This document shows positions 34,352-44,344 of a stretch of DNA of 64,000 nt, piece by piece (positions within the stretch are counted from its first letter, which is position 1; each line of letters begins with the position of its first letter). Source of the DNA: Alectoria sarmentosa (taxonomy: Eukaryota > Ascomycota > Lecanoromycetes > Lecanorales > Parmeliaceae); contig WOGZ01000003.1 of the NCBI GenBank assembly GCA_009733775.1, positions 294,614-358,613 on the forward strand, given 5' to 3'. Below the pieces are notes generated by a model. It was not told where the DNA came from and ran no database searches. It saw only the letters and a list, made by a program, of their open reading frames with translations. The position numbers and the translations under genes were made by a program.

Positions 34352-34903
34352 ACTTCAACAAAAGTGATGAAGCTACCACGCCGTCATCTATGCACGCAGT
34401 CTACATCCCCAACGATTGATGGAAAGAACAACGTGACGACGACGAACCTATGGAAGTCGAATGTCATTGACCGGCGAAAGGGCCTTGAGAAACCCTTGGT
34501 TATTCAGCAATCCTGCTTGGTTTCTCACACTTGTATTGCTGATATCTCTGCTTTCCTTGAACTCTTGAATACCCAGTTGGCTTGGTTTATTATTATCATG
34601 AATGCGAATCCTGCCTCAGATATGTAGCGAACGCTTCGAAAATGTCTACTCAATCTGAGCAATGGCGGCCGAGTCGAAGAAATCATGCAATGTAGCTAGC
34701 AGAGCTTGCAGGCCACGCCCGAGGGACCCTGTCAAGAGAAGACATGTCTAGCCCGTTGGCGCTAGTCCAACATAGGAGCATGCGGCTCTTCAGTGACCCT
34801 GCAGCTACTTTAACATTTTCTATGCGATGATATGCATGTGCATGAGTAGCGTCGCAATCCAAGCACTTGAAGCCATTAGAGAATGATAATGCAATAAGGG
34901 TAT
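34352..34903. other. Intergenic between convergent genes
   Basis: 3' flanks of PKA and of the NFKBIL1-like gene; nothing else recognised. Confidence 0.5.
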
Positions 34904-35863
34904 CTATGCTTCTTCCCGCATCTCAGACCACAACCTATCAACGATCTGAAACACGGCCGTCACAGCCTTCATAGACCTGCCATCGATGCCCACCTCCCCA
35001 GCCCTCTGCTGCATCTTATCCGGGTGCCACCGCACCCTCTCCTTCTTAAGAACATCCCTCAAATCCACATCTCCTATTCCACCTACACCTTTGAAGAACT
35101 TCTCGACCTCCCCCGTCCCTACATCCTTCATCTTCCCGCTCTCGACCGGCCAGAATATCTCTCCTTTCCGTTCTTCCCAGCCCGCAAGATAGCCCACCCA
35201 AAGACCCTTCCACGTCTTCCTCTTCCTTCTCTCCTCCCCACTCCTAAGCGCTTCTGCAACATCAGCTTGCCATTTCTTCTCCTCCTCAATCTTCGTCTTC
35301 TTCCTCTTCCGCCCCTCTTCCCTGCGCCGCCGTTCTTCAACAATATGCTCGTGGCTTTTCTCCCACATCTTCTTCCTCACGTAAGCCGTATACTGGTCGT
35401 CATTCATCTTCTCCAGCTTGGGATTCTGTGCATCATCTGGAGTACCATCGTCGGGGGATGTAGAAGCGGGGTAGTAAGGCGAATAAGTATGAATAGGCTG
35501 CCCGTACACACCTTGCCAGAACGCGGCACCCTCGTCGTCGGCGAGGGCGTCGAAGAGAGATTCGCGGAATGCGGCGTCCGGGTCCATGTGTTGCCCTCCC
35601 TTTCTAAGGAAGCCGTTGTCGTATGAAATGGGCGGGGTGTGTGGTCGCCGTTCGGAGCGATGGTGGTGGCGGTGATGATGGCGACGGGCATGACGAGGGT
35701 TTTGAGGGAGTTCGGAGGATGGGGAGAGGGAATGTCGTTTGCGAGAGGGTTCTGATGGCGAGGGAGAGGGAGAGCGCGGGCGTTTGAAGCGGAAGGGTTT
35801 GGTGGGGCTGGAGGAGCTGGGGGTGGCGCTGGAGGGATCCTCTGGCACTGAGGCCGTAGCCAT
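34904..35863 (-). CDS. NF-kappa-B-inhibitor-like protein 1 (NFKBIL1) homologue
   Basis: Single exon, 319 residues. The first ~75 residues are Ser/Pro/Arg/His-rich (SPSPSPSEPSRKRHS, RRHHHRHHHRSERR), like SR-type nuclear proteins. A long basic coiled coil (~165-215, EERRRREEGRKRKKTKIEEE) follows. The C-terminus has a degenerate J-domain-like segment DLRDVLKKERVRWHPDKM, where HPD is the conserved tripeptide. This layout matches fungal proteins annotated as NFKBIL1; the animal protein is nuclear and linked to splicing. Ankyrin repeats are absent, as in fungi. It is divergent from a splicing-related NSRP1-like gene. Confidence 0.75.
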   Translation of the reverse strand: MATASVPEDPSSATPSSSSPTKPFRFKRPRSPSPSPSEPSRKRHSLSPSSELPQNPRHARRHHHRHHHRSERRPHTPPISYDNGFLRKGGQHMDPDAAFRESLFDALADDEGAAFWQGVYGQPIHTYSPYYPASTSPDDGTPDDAQNPKLEKMNDDQYTAYVRKKMWEKSHEHIVEERRRREEGRKRKKTKIEEEKKWQADVAEALRSGEERRKRKTWKGLWVGYLAGWEERKGEIFWPVESGKMKDVGTGEVEKFFKGVGGIGDVDLRDVLKKERVRWHPDKMQQRAGEVGIDGRSMKAVTAVFQIVDRLWSEMREEA

Positions 35864-36077
35864 GACCAGGGTGTGAGAGAGGCTTAATGCAGGGGAACTG
35901 AGGGTGTCGTACTACACCATCTTGTTGTGTCATTAGAATGCAGAGGAAATGTGTTCGTGATCTTTAGTCGGAAGTGAATCGCTTACACTTGCCGGATTGG
36001 GCGTCTTGAATTTTGACCTCACTTCGGTTTCTCGCACTAGACTTTTCTGCCATCAATCTCAATCAAATATTACCATA
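35864..36077. promoter_or_regulatory. Short divergent promoter, NFKBIL1-like / NSRP1-like
   Basis: Only 214 bp separate the start codons of two genes with likely splicing roles, so shared regulation is plausible. No specific site identified. Confidence 0.45.
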
Positions 36078-37169
36078 ATGTCGAAACTATCGTACGGCCT
36101 CAATATAACAAAGAAGCCTCCGTTAGGTCAGAGACCACCGCCAGCAAAGCGGAAGACAATCTTCGACGACGACGACGACTCAGGCCCTGAAGACGGTCCT
36201 GACAACGAAGATGCCCCCGAATCCATATCTACCCTAGGCGGCCTGCAACCCTCCTCTAAATCCAAAACTGCAAAATACATTCCAACAGCCTCTCCCTCCC
36301 GTCCCTCGAAACCGCTAAAGATCTCCCAATATGGCGACCTCTCCACAAACCACTCCACCAACAAGCATTCCAAATCTGCTCAAGACCTCGACCCTAACAT
36401 CTACGACTACGACGCTGTCTACGATTCTCTACACGCCAAACCTACATCCTCCACCTCCGCTGCCGACATCGAAAAGAAACCTAAATACATGGGCAACCTC
36501 CTCGCAGCAGCCGAAGTCCGCAAGCGCGACCAGCTGCGCGCGAAAGAGAAGATGCTAGCGAAGGAGCGGGAGCTGGAAGGTGATGAGTTTGCGGATAAGG
36601 AAAAGTTTGTGACGGGAGCTTATAAGCGGCAGCAGGAGGAGATGAAAAGGTTGGAGGAGGAGGAAGCGATTAAGGAGAGGGAAGCGGAAGAGAGAAAGAG
36701 GAGGGAGGGTGGGGGAATGAAGGCACTTTATAAGAACATGTTGGAGAGAGATGAGTTGAAGCACAAGGAGGTTATGAAGGCCGTGGAGGAAGGGAGGGGC
36801 AAGGATAATAAGTTCGATGGGGAAGAGAAGGGGGGGAAGAAGGGGAAGAGCGAGGCGGAACTTGCAAAGGAGAAGGGTGCTATCATGAATGAGGAAGGTC
36901 AGGTCGTTGACAAGAGGCAGCTTCTCAGCGCTGGGCTTAATGCTGCTTCTGCGCCTAAGCCGAAACCTCCGCCAGATCCTAGGTCTAAAGGGAGTGGGCC
37001 AGGAGGAGGACACGGTGGCAGAGAATCGGCTCGAGAAAGGGAGACGCGCAACTTCGAGGAGCAGCTGCTCGGTAAACATGGCGCTGACGACAGTGGTGAT
37101 GACGAGGCAGGTCGAGCTTCCAAGAGCCGAAAGCTGGAGGATGAGCTTCTGGGGTTCGGCTCGCCATGA
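36078..37169 (+). CDS. Nuclear speckle splicing regulatory protein 1-like (DUF2040)
   Basis: Single exon, 363 residues. The frame is open 27 codons further up, but MSKLSYGLNITKK, the family start, is at 36078. The acidic tract (FDDDDDSGPEDGPDNED) precedes the DUF2040 core. In it, DPNIYDYDAVYDSLHA and YMGNLLAAAEVRKRDQ lead into a long charged coiled coil (ERELEGDEFADKEKF, YKRQQEEMKRLEEEE). A Gly/Arg-rich tail ends with DELLGFG. The animal homologue NSRP1/CCDC55 is a nuclear speckle splicing regulator; the fungal role is inferred. Confidence 0.82.
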   Translation: MSKLSYGLNITKKPPLGQRPPPAKRKTIFDDDDDSGPEDGPDNEDAPESISTLGGLQPSSKSKTAKYIPTASPSRPSKPLKISQYGDLSTNHSTNKHSKSAQDLDPNIYDYDAVYDSLHAKPTSSTSAADIEKKPKYMGNLLAAAEVRKRDQLRAKEKMLAKERELEGDEFADKEKFVTGAYKRQQEEMKRLEEEEAIKEREAEERKRREGGGMKALYKNMLERDELKHKEVMKAVEEGRGKDNKFDGEEKGGKKGKSEAELAKEKGAIMNEEGQVVDKRQLLSAGLNAASAPKPKPPPDPRSKGSGPGGGHGGRESARERETRNFEEQLLGKHGADDSGDDEAGRASKSRKLEDELLGFGSP

Positions 37170-38126
37170 GGTAGTGTCAAATTTTCCCAAGTCCATGCAT
37201 TCGTTGAGCACTGCTCTTCTCATCTCTCTTCGGTCTCGCACCTTTTTCTTTCCTCTCGAATCCGCCAAGAGATTGTCAATGCAGGGCCAGGACGGCGCGT
37301 ACGCTCTCGCTCCGTGGCGTATGCGTATCAATATTCGTGCCCCAGATTCACGCAGTTGCCACAGCGCGCCGCGCAGCTGAGTCTGTCACACTTTCTATTT
37401 AGCTAAGGATGTCTGTCATTGTCCGAAGGCTTGGTTGCTTTGCTGAAATCCCATCTTTACCCTTCTGCGCCAATATACACGAAAGAAGGAAATATGGCGC
37501 TAGTGTGAGCATCGAGTTGTATCGTCGGGGTTTGCTTTGACCAAGATATGCGAGTTGTGAAACGAATAAAACTTAGATCCCGTGGGCCGTCCAAGAAAGT
37601 AGGCTGATATTTGCAAGTGAGAAAATCCTTGCTTTCATAAAAAACTTCATAGGAGGAGACTTTCAGCGTGGCCTTGCGGCTTTGCTCACGTGTCTGTTCT
37701 GCTCTAGCGCTTTTCCTCGAGATCTTTTTCGTGAGCTCGGGGCGAATATCATTGCATCTGCTAAACTACATGATACCTCAAATGTTTCAAAGACTCAGAA
37801 ACAGACGCACAGATGCCATACTGGACACTAGGATTTATTGGCCCTTGGAAGAAATCTCTGCTTGGATCGGGATGTTATGAGATTGATCGACGCTTAGGCT
37901 TCAACAAGAAGGGATCCGGACAGGGGAGGATGATAGCACCGATAAGCTTCTAAGATAACACTCCGACCAGATGACCTGTTTACCCGTGAAGGCGAGTCAC
38001 CCTGTCACGAGCAAGCGGAATGTCTCAACACATCTTCGAGTGCCCGCAAGGTCGAAAGACATTGATGATGTAAATCCCCACCTATCCATCTCCTCGCCGT
38101 GTCTGCGTTTCCCCACCCCCCCTTTC
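37170..38126. other. Intergenic, nothing recognised
   Basis: 3' flank of the NSRP1-like gene. Open frames on both strands are short and unlike protein. Confidence 0.45.
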
Positions 38127-39004
38127 TCACAACCCGCTTCCTTTGTTCGGCTTCTCGGCAGCCTTGATAATGGCTCCTACCGCCTTCATAGGCTGGCTCA
38201 GGAAAGGCGAACGCCCCGGAGTGCAAATCTCGACGTCACAGCCGAGGATCTAGGCCGCGAAAATGCTCTGCAGAATCCAACGAGGTGGTCGTATCCTGGT
38301 AATATGTCAGATAGACGCTGGGCACGTCCTTCCATGGCTCTTGGGATGTTTTTTGGCGTTGTAGTCGTGCGCCGGATGGTGCTTGAGTCGCTTCGTCCAC
38401 TCCGCGTCTGGGAGGTCGTTGAAGAGTGTCTCCCCAGGATCTTTGGCCCGCAGAAAGAAAGTCGCCCTGGACGCAAAGACTGTCATTGCAGCCCCTATCT
38501 CGCATTGAAAAGAATCTGTAAACCACGAACCTCACATTCGAACCCACGGAGCAGGCGGCGGCGCCTCCTCTCCAACCGACATGCACGGGAGCCGTAATGT
38601 ACACCCAACCCCGTGACGCCGCCCGCCTTGCCCGCCTTCGCTGACCTTTCGCCAAATCCGCAGCCAGCCAAACCCCTTCAAGCCCTCCGGTGCGATTAAA
38701 ACCCGCCCCCGCCGAATGAACGCATCCCGACGGTGACGGTGACGTCGTAGCCCCTCCTGCACCCGCTTGTCGTCGACTTCGTCGCGCGACCGCTCGGGCG
38801 TCGTCGTCGTCGAGGAGGAGGGTTTTTGGTGGGTGGGAGGGAGGTTCCGCAGCCCCGGCTTGCTGGGAAGCCTGATTGATTGATGGTCGTGGCGCGGTAT
38901 CCCCGCGACCGTGGACGACCTACCTCGGCGAAGGATTGGATTGTCGGATCGACTCGGAAAGCTGGGATGATGATGACGACGACGGGGTTTTTTTTGGGGG
39001 ACAT
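38127..39004 (-). pseudogene. Alpha/beta-hydrolase (AB-hydrolase-6 type), inactivated
   Basis: Remnants of one hydrolase read in order on the minus strand but in several frames. ATG 39004 gives MSPKKNPVVVIIIPAF. Next comes VQEGYDVTV-like sequence with the nucleophile region VGMRSFGG, where His before Ser is now Arg. Then come GWVYITAPVHVG, ETLFNDLPDAEWTKRLKHH, PWKDVPSVYLTYYQD and finally ICTPGRSPFLSQPMKA, where the catalytic His of the usual GHSPFLS is Arg. Frames change at least between the LFNDLP, PWKDVPS and SPFLSQP pieces, and these segments carry stops. One real intron (GTAGGTCG..CAATCAG, near 38925-38873) may survive. The region is GC-rich, so decay here is not RIP-like. Confidence 0.7.
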
Positions 39005-39834
39005 TGGCGCTCTTGTTGCTGTTTGGTGTTTGTGGTTGATATACGATATCAGGTATGAACAAACAAACATGAAGTTTGATGAGGAAGAAGAAGAAGAAAT
39101 CTCGCATGTGCTAGATTAAATTATATTGTTTCCGATTGATGCTCATGCTACTATTTGGCTGAGCTCGAGCTGAATCACATACATGGACGGGCTGATGATG
39201 TGCTTCGGCTTTGACGGTGCTACATCATTCACAGTGTGGGGATCGACTCTTTTGACCTTTCTGGTAGAGTGGGGTGAGAGAAATTTCCATTGATTAGGTA
39301 TATTGCTACGCGTTTTTGAGGCACGCTGTCTGTCGTTGAGGATGTCTGTTATCGTCCGAAGGCTTAAGTTCTCTGTTGACATCTTTGACGTCAATCTGAT
39401 TCCAATACACATCAAGACACGAGGAAAGTAGCTGTTGAGATTCGGTTTGGTGGAGAAAAGCCATGTGGATCGAGTTTCATTTAATCGCATAACAATTATC
39501 AAGCTGCGACGTGCAAAGGATATGACTTGACGAACGTGTCAGGGACTGACTGGGAATGCCAACGTATCCTTTTCAGCTGTCGTGCCGTGCTCATTTGCTG
39601 ATGTCTGTGGCTCCGGTCAATGTGGCGAGCAGGGAACGCTCTATCGGATAATTCGACCACTTGCTCCAGGTGTCAAGGTTACTCGTCAAGATGATGGGTA
39701 ATGTACAATATATATTCTGTATATATCTGATGAAGGCTCTCAGCTATGATGAGGTCTCGAAAGAAAGACCTAATGCTCTGCAGATGTTTTCACAAACTTT
39801 GAGCCATCCGGAATCAGTCAGGCTCTTCGCGCCA
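39005..39834. other. Intergenic, nothing recognised
   Basis: Contains a possible promoter of the dead hydrolase and the 3' flank of the sulfhydrylase gene. Confidence 0.45.
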
Positions 39835-41721
39835 TCACAGCTTGCTGGACTTTTTCGTGGCTAGGACTTTTTCTGCACCTCTAAGCGCCTGGTCAAAGTC
39901 GGCGATGATATCTTCAATGTGCTCGATGCCGACTGAGATGCGAATTAGGTCCTATGAAGAAGATGAGCTAATTCGAAAACATTAAAGGCAACGGCGATTG
40001 CTTTTTATTGAGATCGGATGGTACCAGTCCTTACCTCTGAAACTCCGCTTTCTATGCGCTCCTCTTCCGTCAACTGCACGTGCGTTGTGCTCCAAGGATG
40101 TATAGCCAGAGTTCTGTTGTCCATTATTAGGCAAGTTCAATTTCTTCCCACGTATCGAAAAGGTTTCACTGACTTTGCATCTCCAACACTGTTCGGCGTG
40201 AGTAATTAGGCAAGTCCAGACTTACGGCCAGAATATAATTTATCCGCTCGTAGAGTCAGAGGCTATGTGTGCACTTACTTGGCTAGATGTGACACCAGAC
40301 CAAAGCGTTCCAAGACCTCTGGTCCGGCTCTCGCGCCCCCTTTCACACCGAAAGAAAGTGTACCACCAAATCCCCGTTTGAGATACTTTTTCGCGTTCTC
40401 ATGAGACTTGTGGCTCTCAAGACCTATAGCTGAGTCAATGCTGCGCTGTAGTGGCTGCTGCGACGTCTTCACCGGACCGAAAACCGAGAAACCTGTGCGT
40501 GATAGGAGCTGGGTGCGAAGCATACCTGGATAGCTCACCCAACTAACTCTCTCGTGATTCTCCAGCCACCGGGCCAGCTTCAGTGCATTCTCAACATGTC
40601 TCTCAACCCTGAAAGACAACGTTTCGATTCCTTGGATCAACATAAACGCCGCAAATGGGTTAAGAGCGCACCCAATGTCCCTCAAAATCTCCGACCGAAC
40701 ACGAACCGCAAAAGCCTTGTTACCGAATTTCTCGAAGAACTTCAGGCCATGATAGCCTGGAGAAGGTTCTACAAGGTATGGAAAGCGAGCAGCATGCTTT
40801 CCCCAATCGAACTTGCCCGAGTCAACCACTACCCCCCCAAGCGTGGTCCCATGACCACCCATCCACTTCGTTACGCTGTGGCAAACGATGTCTGCGCCGT
40901 GATCTATGGGGCGGATGAGAAAACCACCGCAACCGAAGGTGTTGTCGACTACAAGGGGAATGCCGTGCTTATGGGCGAGGTCCGCAAAGGATTCGAAGTC
41001 AGGTACGTTGTATTTGGGATTTCCTATGCTCTCGATGTATATAGCCTTCGTCTTCCCATCGATGTGCTTCTCGAATTCCATCGGATCATCATTACGTACT
41101 ATTCTGCACTCAATACCTAACCGAGGGAGCGTCGTCTTGAATTGGTTATATGTGCCGCCATAGAGAAAGCAGGTTGAAACAATGTTGTCGCCTGCCACAG
41201 CCAGGGCCGCTATGGTCATGAACTGGGCTGAGTGACCAGAGGACGCGGCGACGGCGGCGACTCCTCCTTCCAGAGCTGCGACTCGGCGTTCGAGGACCTC
41301 GACAGTCGGCTAATTGGAGCACAAGGGTTCAGGATGGAGTAAATGTTGTATGTGCTCTCAAAGGGGCTCGCGGCTGTCCCTTACATTCGTGATTCGACTA
41401 TATACATAGCCGGGTCGTGACAGATCGAACAGTGCAGCGCCATGAGCGGTGTCGTCAAATGTGTAGCTCTAGAAGTGGTTCATCAATCAGCAGTGCAGTC
41501 TTGAGCCTGACGAGCCATTCATTCGAACTAGGCTGAGTCTTACACTCGTTGCGTATATTGGCACTGCCCGTGACCTGGTGGTAGGATCCGGTCGCTGGCT
41601 GTGGAAATTAGCCAGAAGCCTCATTTGCTTTATTTCAGGCAGCATCGGCAGTAACCCACCCAGCGTGAAGTTGCAGCGTCTCGAAGTGTTTCCCCTCTTG
41701 GGAGAGTTTCGGCATAGTCAT
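39835..41721 (-). CDS. MET17: O-acetylhomoserine sulfhydrylase (PLP, Cys/Met metabolism)
   Basis: Eight exons (41721-41660, 41598-41544, 41468-41385, 41309-40526, 40423-40279, 40188-40174, 40113-40035, 39951-39835) give 446 residues. Exon 6 is only 15 nt, and the fourth intron (102 nt) is a stop-free multiple of three. Landmarks: FETLQLHAG, RAVPIYATSSYTFDD, RPGYVYSRITNPT, the Asp in VVDNTFGCGG, the PLP lysine Lys215 in HSVTKWMGGHG, and a C-terminal FGVKGG. IHPWSTTHVQL and SVGIEHIEDI follow. The enzyme makes homocysteine (or cysteine) from O-acetylhomoserine and sulfide, feeding methionine and cysteine synthesis in the cytosol. MTM start chosen because it precedes the conserved FETLQLHAG; a second Met is two codons on. 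Confidence 0.93.
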
Positions 41722-41874
41722 CCTGAATTGAAGAGCTGGTGGGGGGACATACAAGGGACAGTGAATGTTTGTACCTGAGCTGGAGAATTAAGATGAGGAG
41801 AACCCCGCACAATGCAGGACTCGTAACAAAAGCATGTACGACTACACGGCACCGCTGACAAGAGTCAGGTAGAC

Positions 41875-41944
41875 CGTGTTTGCTGGTGGTATTTAATGGT
41901 ATTGAGGTTCGATTCCTAATGGCGCTGATACAATGGTGTAGCTG
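41875..41944 (+). repeat. B-box repeat, copy a (uninterrupted)
   Basis: Shares CGTGTTTGCTGGTGG, AATGGTATTGAGG, TAATGGCGCTG and ACAATGGTGTAGCTG with two other copies here. It contains a perfect RNA polymerase III B box, GGTTCGATTCC (41906-41916), and runs into a T tract (41945-41960) after which AGCGCCATTA complements TAATGGCGCT. It may be a fragment of a tRNA-derived SINE; a clear A box is not seen. Confidence 0.6.
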
Positions 41945-42101
41945 TTTTTTTTTTTTTTTTGATAGCGCCATTAACCACAAACTTTAAAGTCCTTAATCGA
42001 GAATAGTCGTTGGTTTGTATTCCGTGCTGAGCGATGTATTGCGAAGCGAAATGTTACATTGGTTGGTGTACCGTTCGGGGCGGACGCTTGTTGGTTGTGG
42101 T

Positions 42102-42300
42102 CGTGTTTGTTGATGACATTTAAATTTTAATGGTACTCGTACTGTCCAGGAGTGTTACGACGCTAATATTTAGCGTCTTGGCACTCCCCCACACTTCTTA
42201 GGGGTTCTCCCGCCGCTACTAAGCGATTTAACTCACTCCTGGACAGTACGAGTATTGAGGTTCGATTTTTAATGGCGATGGTACAATAGTGTAGCTGTTT
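42102..42300 (+). repeat. B-box repeat, copy b, split by a family A element
   Basis: The left part 42102-42135 (CGTGTTTGTTGATG..ATTTAA..TGGTA) and right part 42253-42300 (TATTGAGGTTCGATTTTTAA..GTGTAGCTG) match copy a. They are separated exactly by the 117-bp family A element with the TA shared at both edges. Many differences from copy a are G-to-A or C-to-T. Confidence 0.65.
42136..42252 (+). mobile_element. Family A inverted-repeat element (MITE), copy A1
   Basis: 117 bp, flanked by TA on both sides (42134-42135, 42253-42254). The terminal inverted repeat CTCGTACTGTCCAGGAGTG is perfect at both ends. Inside are GTTACGACGCTAA..TTAGCGTCTTGGCACTCC and CCCGCCGCTACTAAGCG, shared by the other copies. 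TA target duplication, no coding capacity and terminal inverted repeats fit a Tc1/mariner-type MITE. Confidence 0.8.
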
Positions 42301-44344
42301 TTTATTTTTCTGACCGATTAGCAGCACAAATTCTCGAGTCGTTTCGAGGCGTCCTGATGCTACCATATGCGGCAATAGTAAGCGAATCCTACCTCGTCGG
42401 TGTTCTCCGCCAATTGTTCTAGGTACCACGTTACCCAATATCAATCAATACACAGCTTTTCCTTTTTCCTTATTCAATGCTAAATACTCCGAGATCGAAC
42501 ACGCGCAGCTTCGAGGTACCGGATTATTATCTGGCGGAGTAAGATACCACAGCGTTATATAAAATAGTATTAGCATATAAGATACCGTTTCAAAAATAAC
42601 GATTCTCAGCCGTAGGCCAGAATTTAGACTGTAAGATATCATTCTCATAATGTTGCGACGGAGGATGGTAATTGCCTCGCTTGATTCGCCTATGGAATAC
42701 TACTAGTGCAGCCACAGCATGTTGGGTCCGGCAGATGGCCCGAGGGAGGTACATACCCCTGAGTTGACGGGACATTTGGTATGGAATTCCCTAGAGGAAT
42801 CTGGTGGAAGTATATAGGGCCCTTCTTGCAAGTTTGCATGCATTGCACGCTAAAGCGCATTGGGATTGCGATTTGCCTTGCAAATGGTGGGAGACGCAAT
42901 TTGCAACCAAATTTTCTGACTTAGTATTTTTTGAGCTATAAAAAAGAGGCCTTTTTTGAATGATTGACAAGGCCAGACTATGATCCTTCCGTTTGCTCAG
43001 CCCATACATAGCGTTTGTTCATACTTTTACATATCCTTTTGCCAACCCGGGTTCCTGAGCCAGAAGCCATGCCCCATTCGGTCCCAACCCCGGATGCTAC
43101 CTCGGGGCTTTTCTTCGGGGCTTAAAGCTATTTTTTCGAGTGTTGGACATTTTATCAAATTCGTGCGATGATTTTTTGGGAGTAGGAGAAGTCCCTCACT
43201 TCTTGCAGCTCCGAGGGGATTTTTCTCTCTCGTAAAGTCACATTGTTCGATATCTTCTTTTCCACATCAGGTTTCATATTAGACTTTGCATTTATTATGT
43301 TAAATACACATATATGAAGAGTCGGTCACGAGGGTGTCGTTGAATGCGATGGCCTCGAGGGTTGCCTGAGAAAAGAATGGTGCAGTTTTCTTTTAACAGT
43401 TCGACCTTGAACGCTCGCTGAAATCGAATTTTCCATTCTTTTATTCGTTCGTCTGATCGTTTGATTGTTTGATCGTTTATTCGTTTGTCGAATTGTTTTC
43501 TCTTTATAATAAATAGATAGATAGTGCAGTGATTGCAATATTCAAATTCGAAGATAATTTTAGTCTCTGACGTGTACCAAGAGTGATCTTTTTAACGTAT
43601 TTTCGTAAGCCCAAATAAAAGCCTATTGTTTAAATTAATATTAATAAATATAAAAATCAAAGTAAAGTTGAAAGAAATTAAAATCATAAAAGACGAATTA
43701 ATAAAAAAAATGTCTGAGAATTTCAAAATCAAATTGCGAGTAAAATTGCGAGCCGAAATGAAGATTAAATACGAAAAAAAATTCAACCCATTTTTGTTTT
43801 ACATTAATAATTAAACTCTTTTTAATATAATCGTCTTTTAATGATTATTTTTTAACATAAACTTTTTAAACATTATCGTTGATATCAAAACGATTACGCT
43901 CGCATAATAACTCGATTTTCAAAAAAAGAATGTTTATGAGGGAAAACCTTGCCTTTTTAGGTCGAGGTAGTAGTTATTAGATCATACTATCAGGCTAGCT
44001 AATTAGCATGAACAGATTTCTCAGTACTAGCTAGCAATGAATCATTCTTACACTCCACAAGGTGCATGATAACAACGGGCTATTGATAGGGACATTCGTA
44101 GAGGAAAGGATGAGTCTATTGTAATCCGATTGGTGCTCCATTAAGCGTAAAAGTCCGACTTATTCTCGAACTTACATCCTTTTTCTATGATTCGGCTTTG
44201 ATGATTAGGTATTGAGCACCCATCAAGTCTTCTTCATTCTGCTGCCCCAAGGCCATTCATTATGTCCTGCCCCTTCACTTTGTCTCTTGCCCGCGTTGTT
44301 GCTGTCAGGATTAGATCTTCACCACTCTCTCATACCACAGAAGA
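42301..44344. other. Gene-free interval with low-complexity and AT-rich DNA
   Basis: 43436-43500 is a run of TCGTTTG/TTTGATCG-like units. 43590-43960 is AT-rich with retained CG dinucleotides and resembles the RIP-altered DNA at the right end of the window, so it may be a short retroelement relic. No gene recognised. Confidence 0.45.

Noticed and set aside
36555..37331. Long minus-strand open frame
   Set aside because: Antisense of the NSRP1-like gene, Leu/Ser/Pro-rich by complementarity to charged codons.
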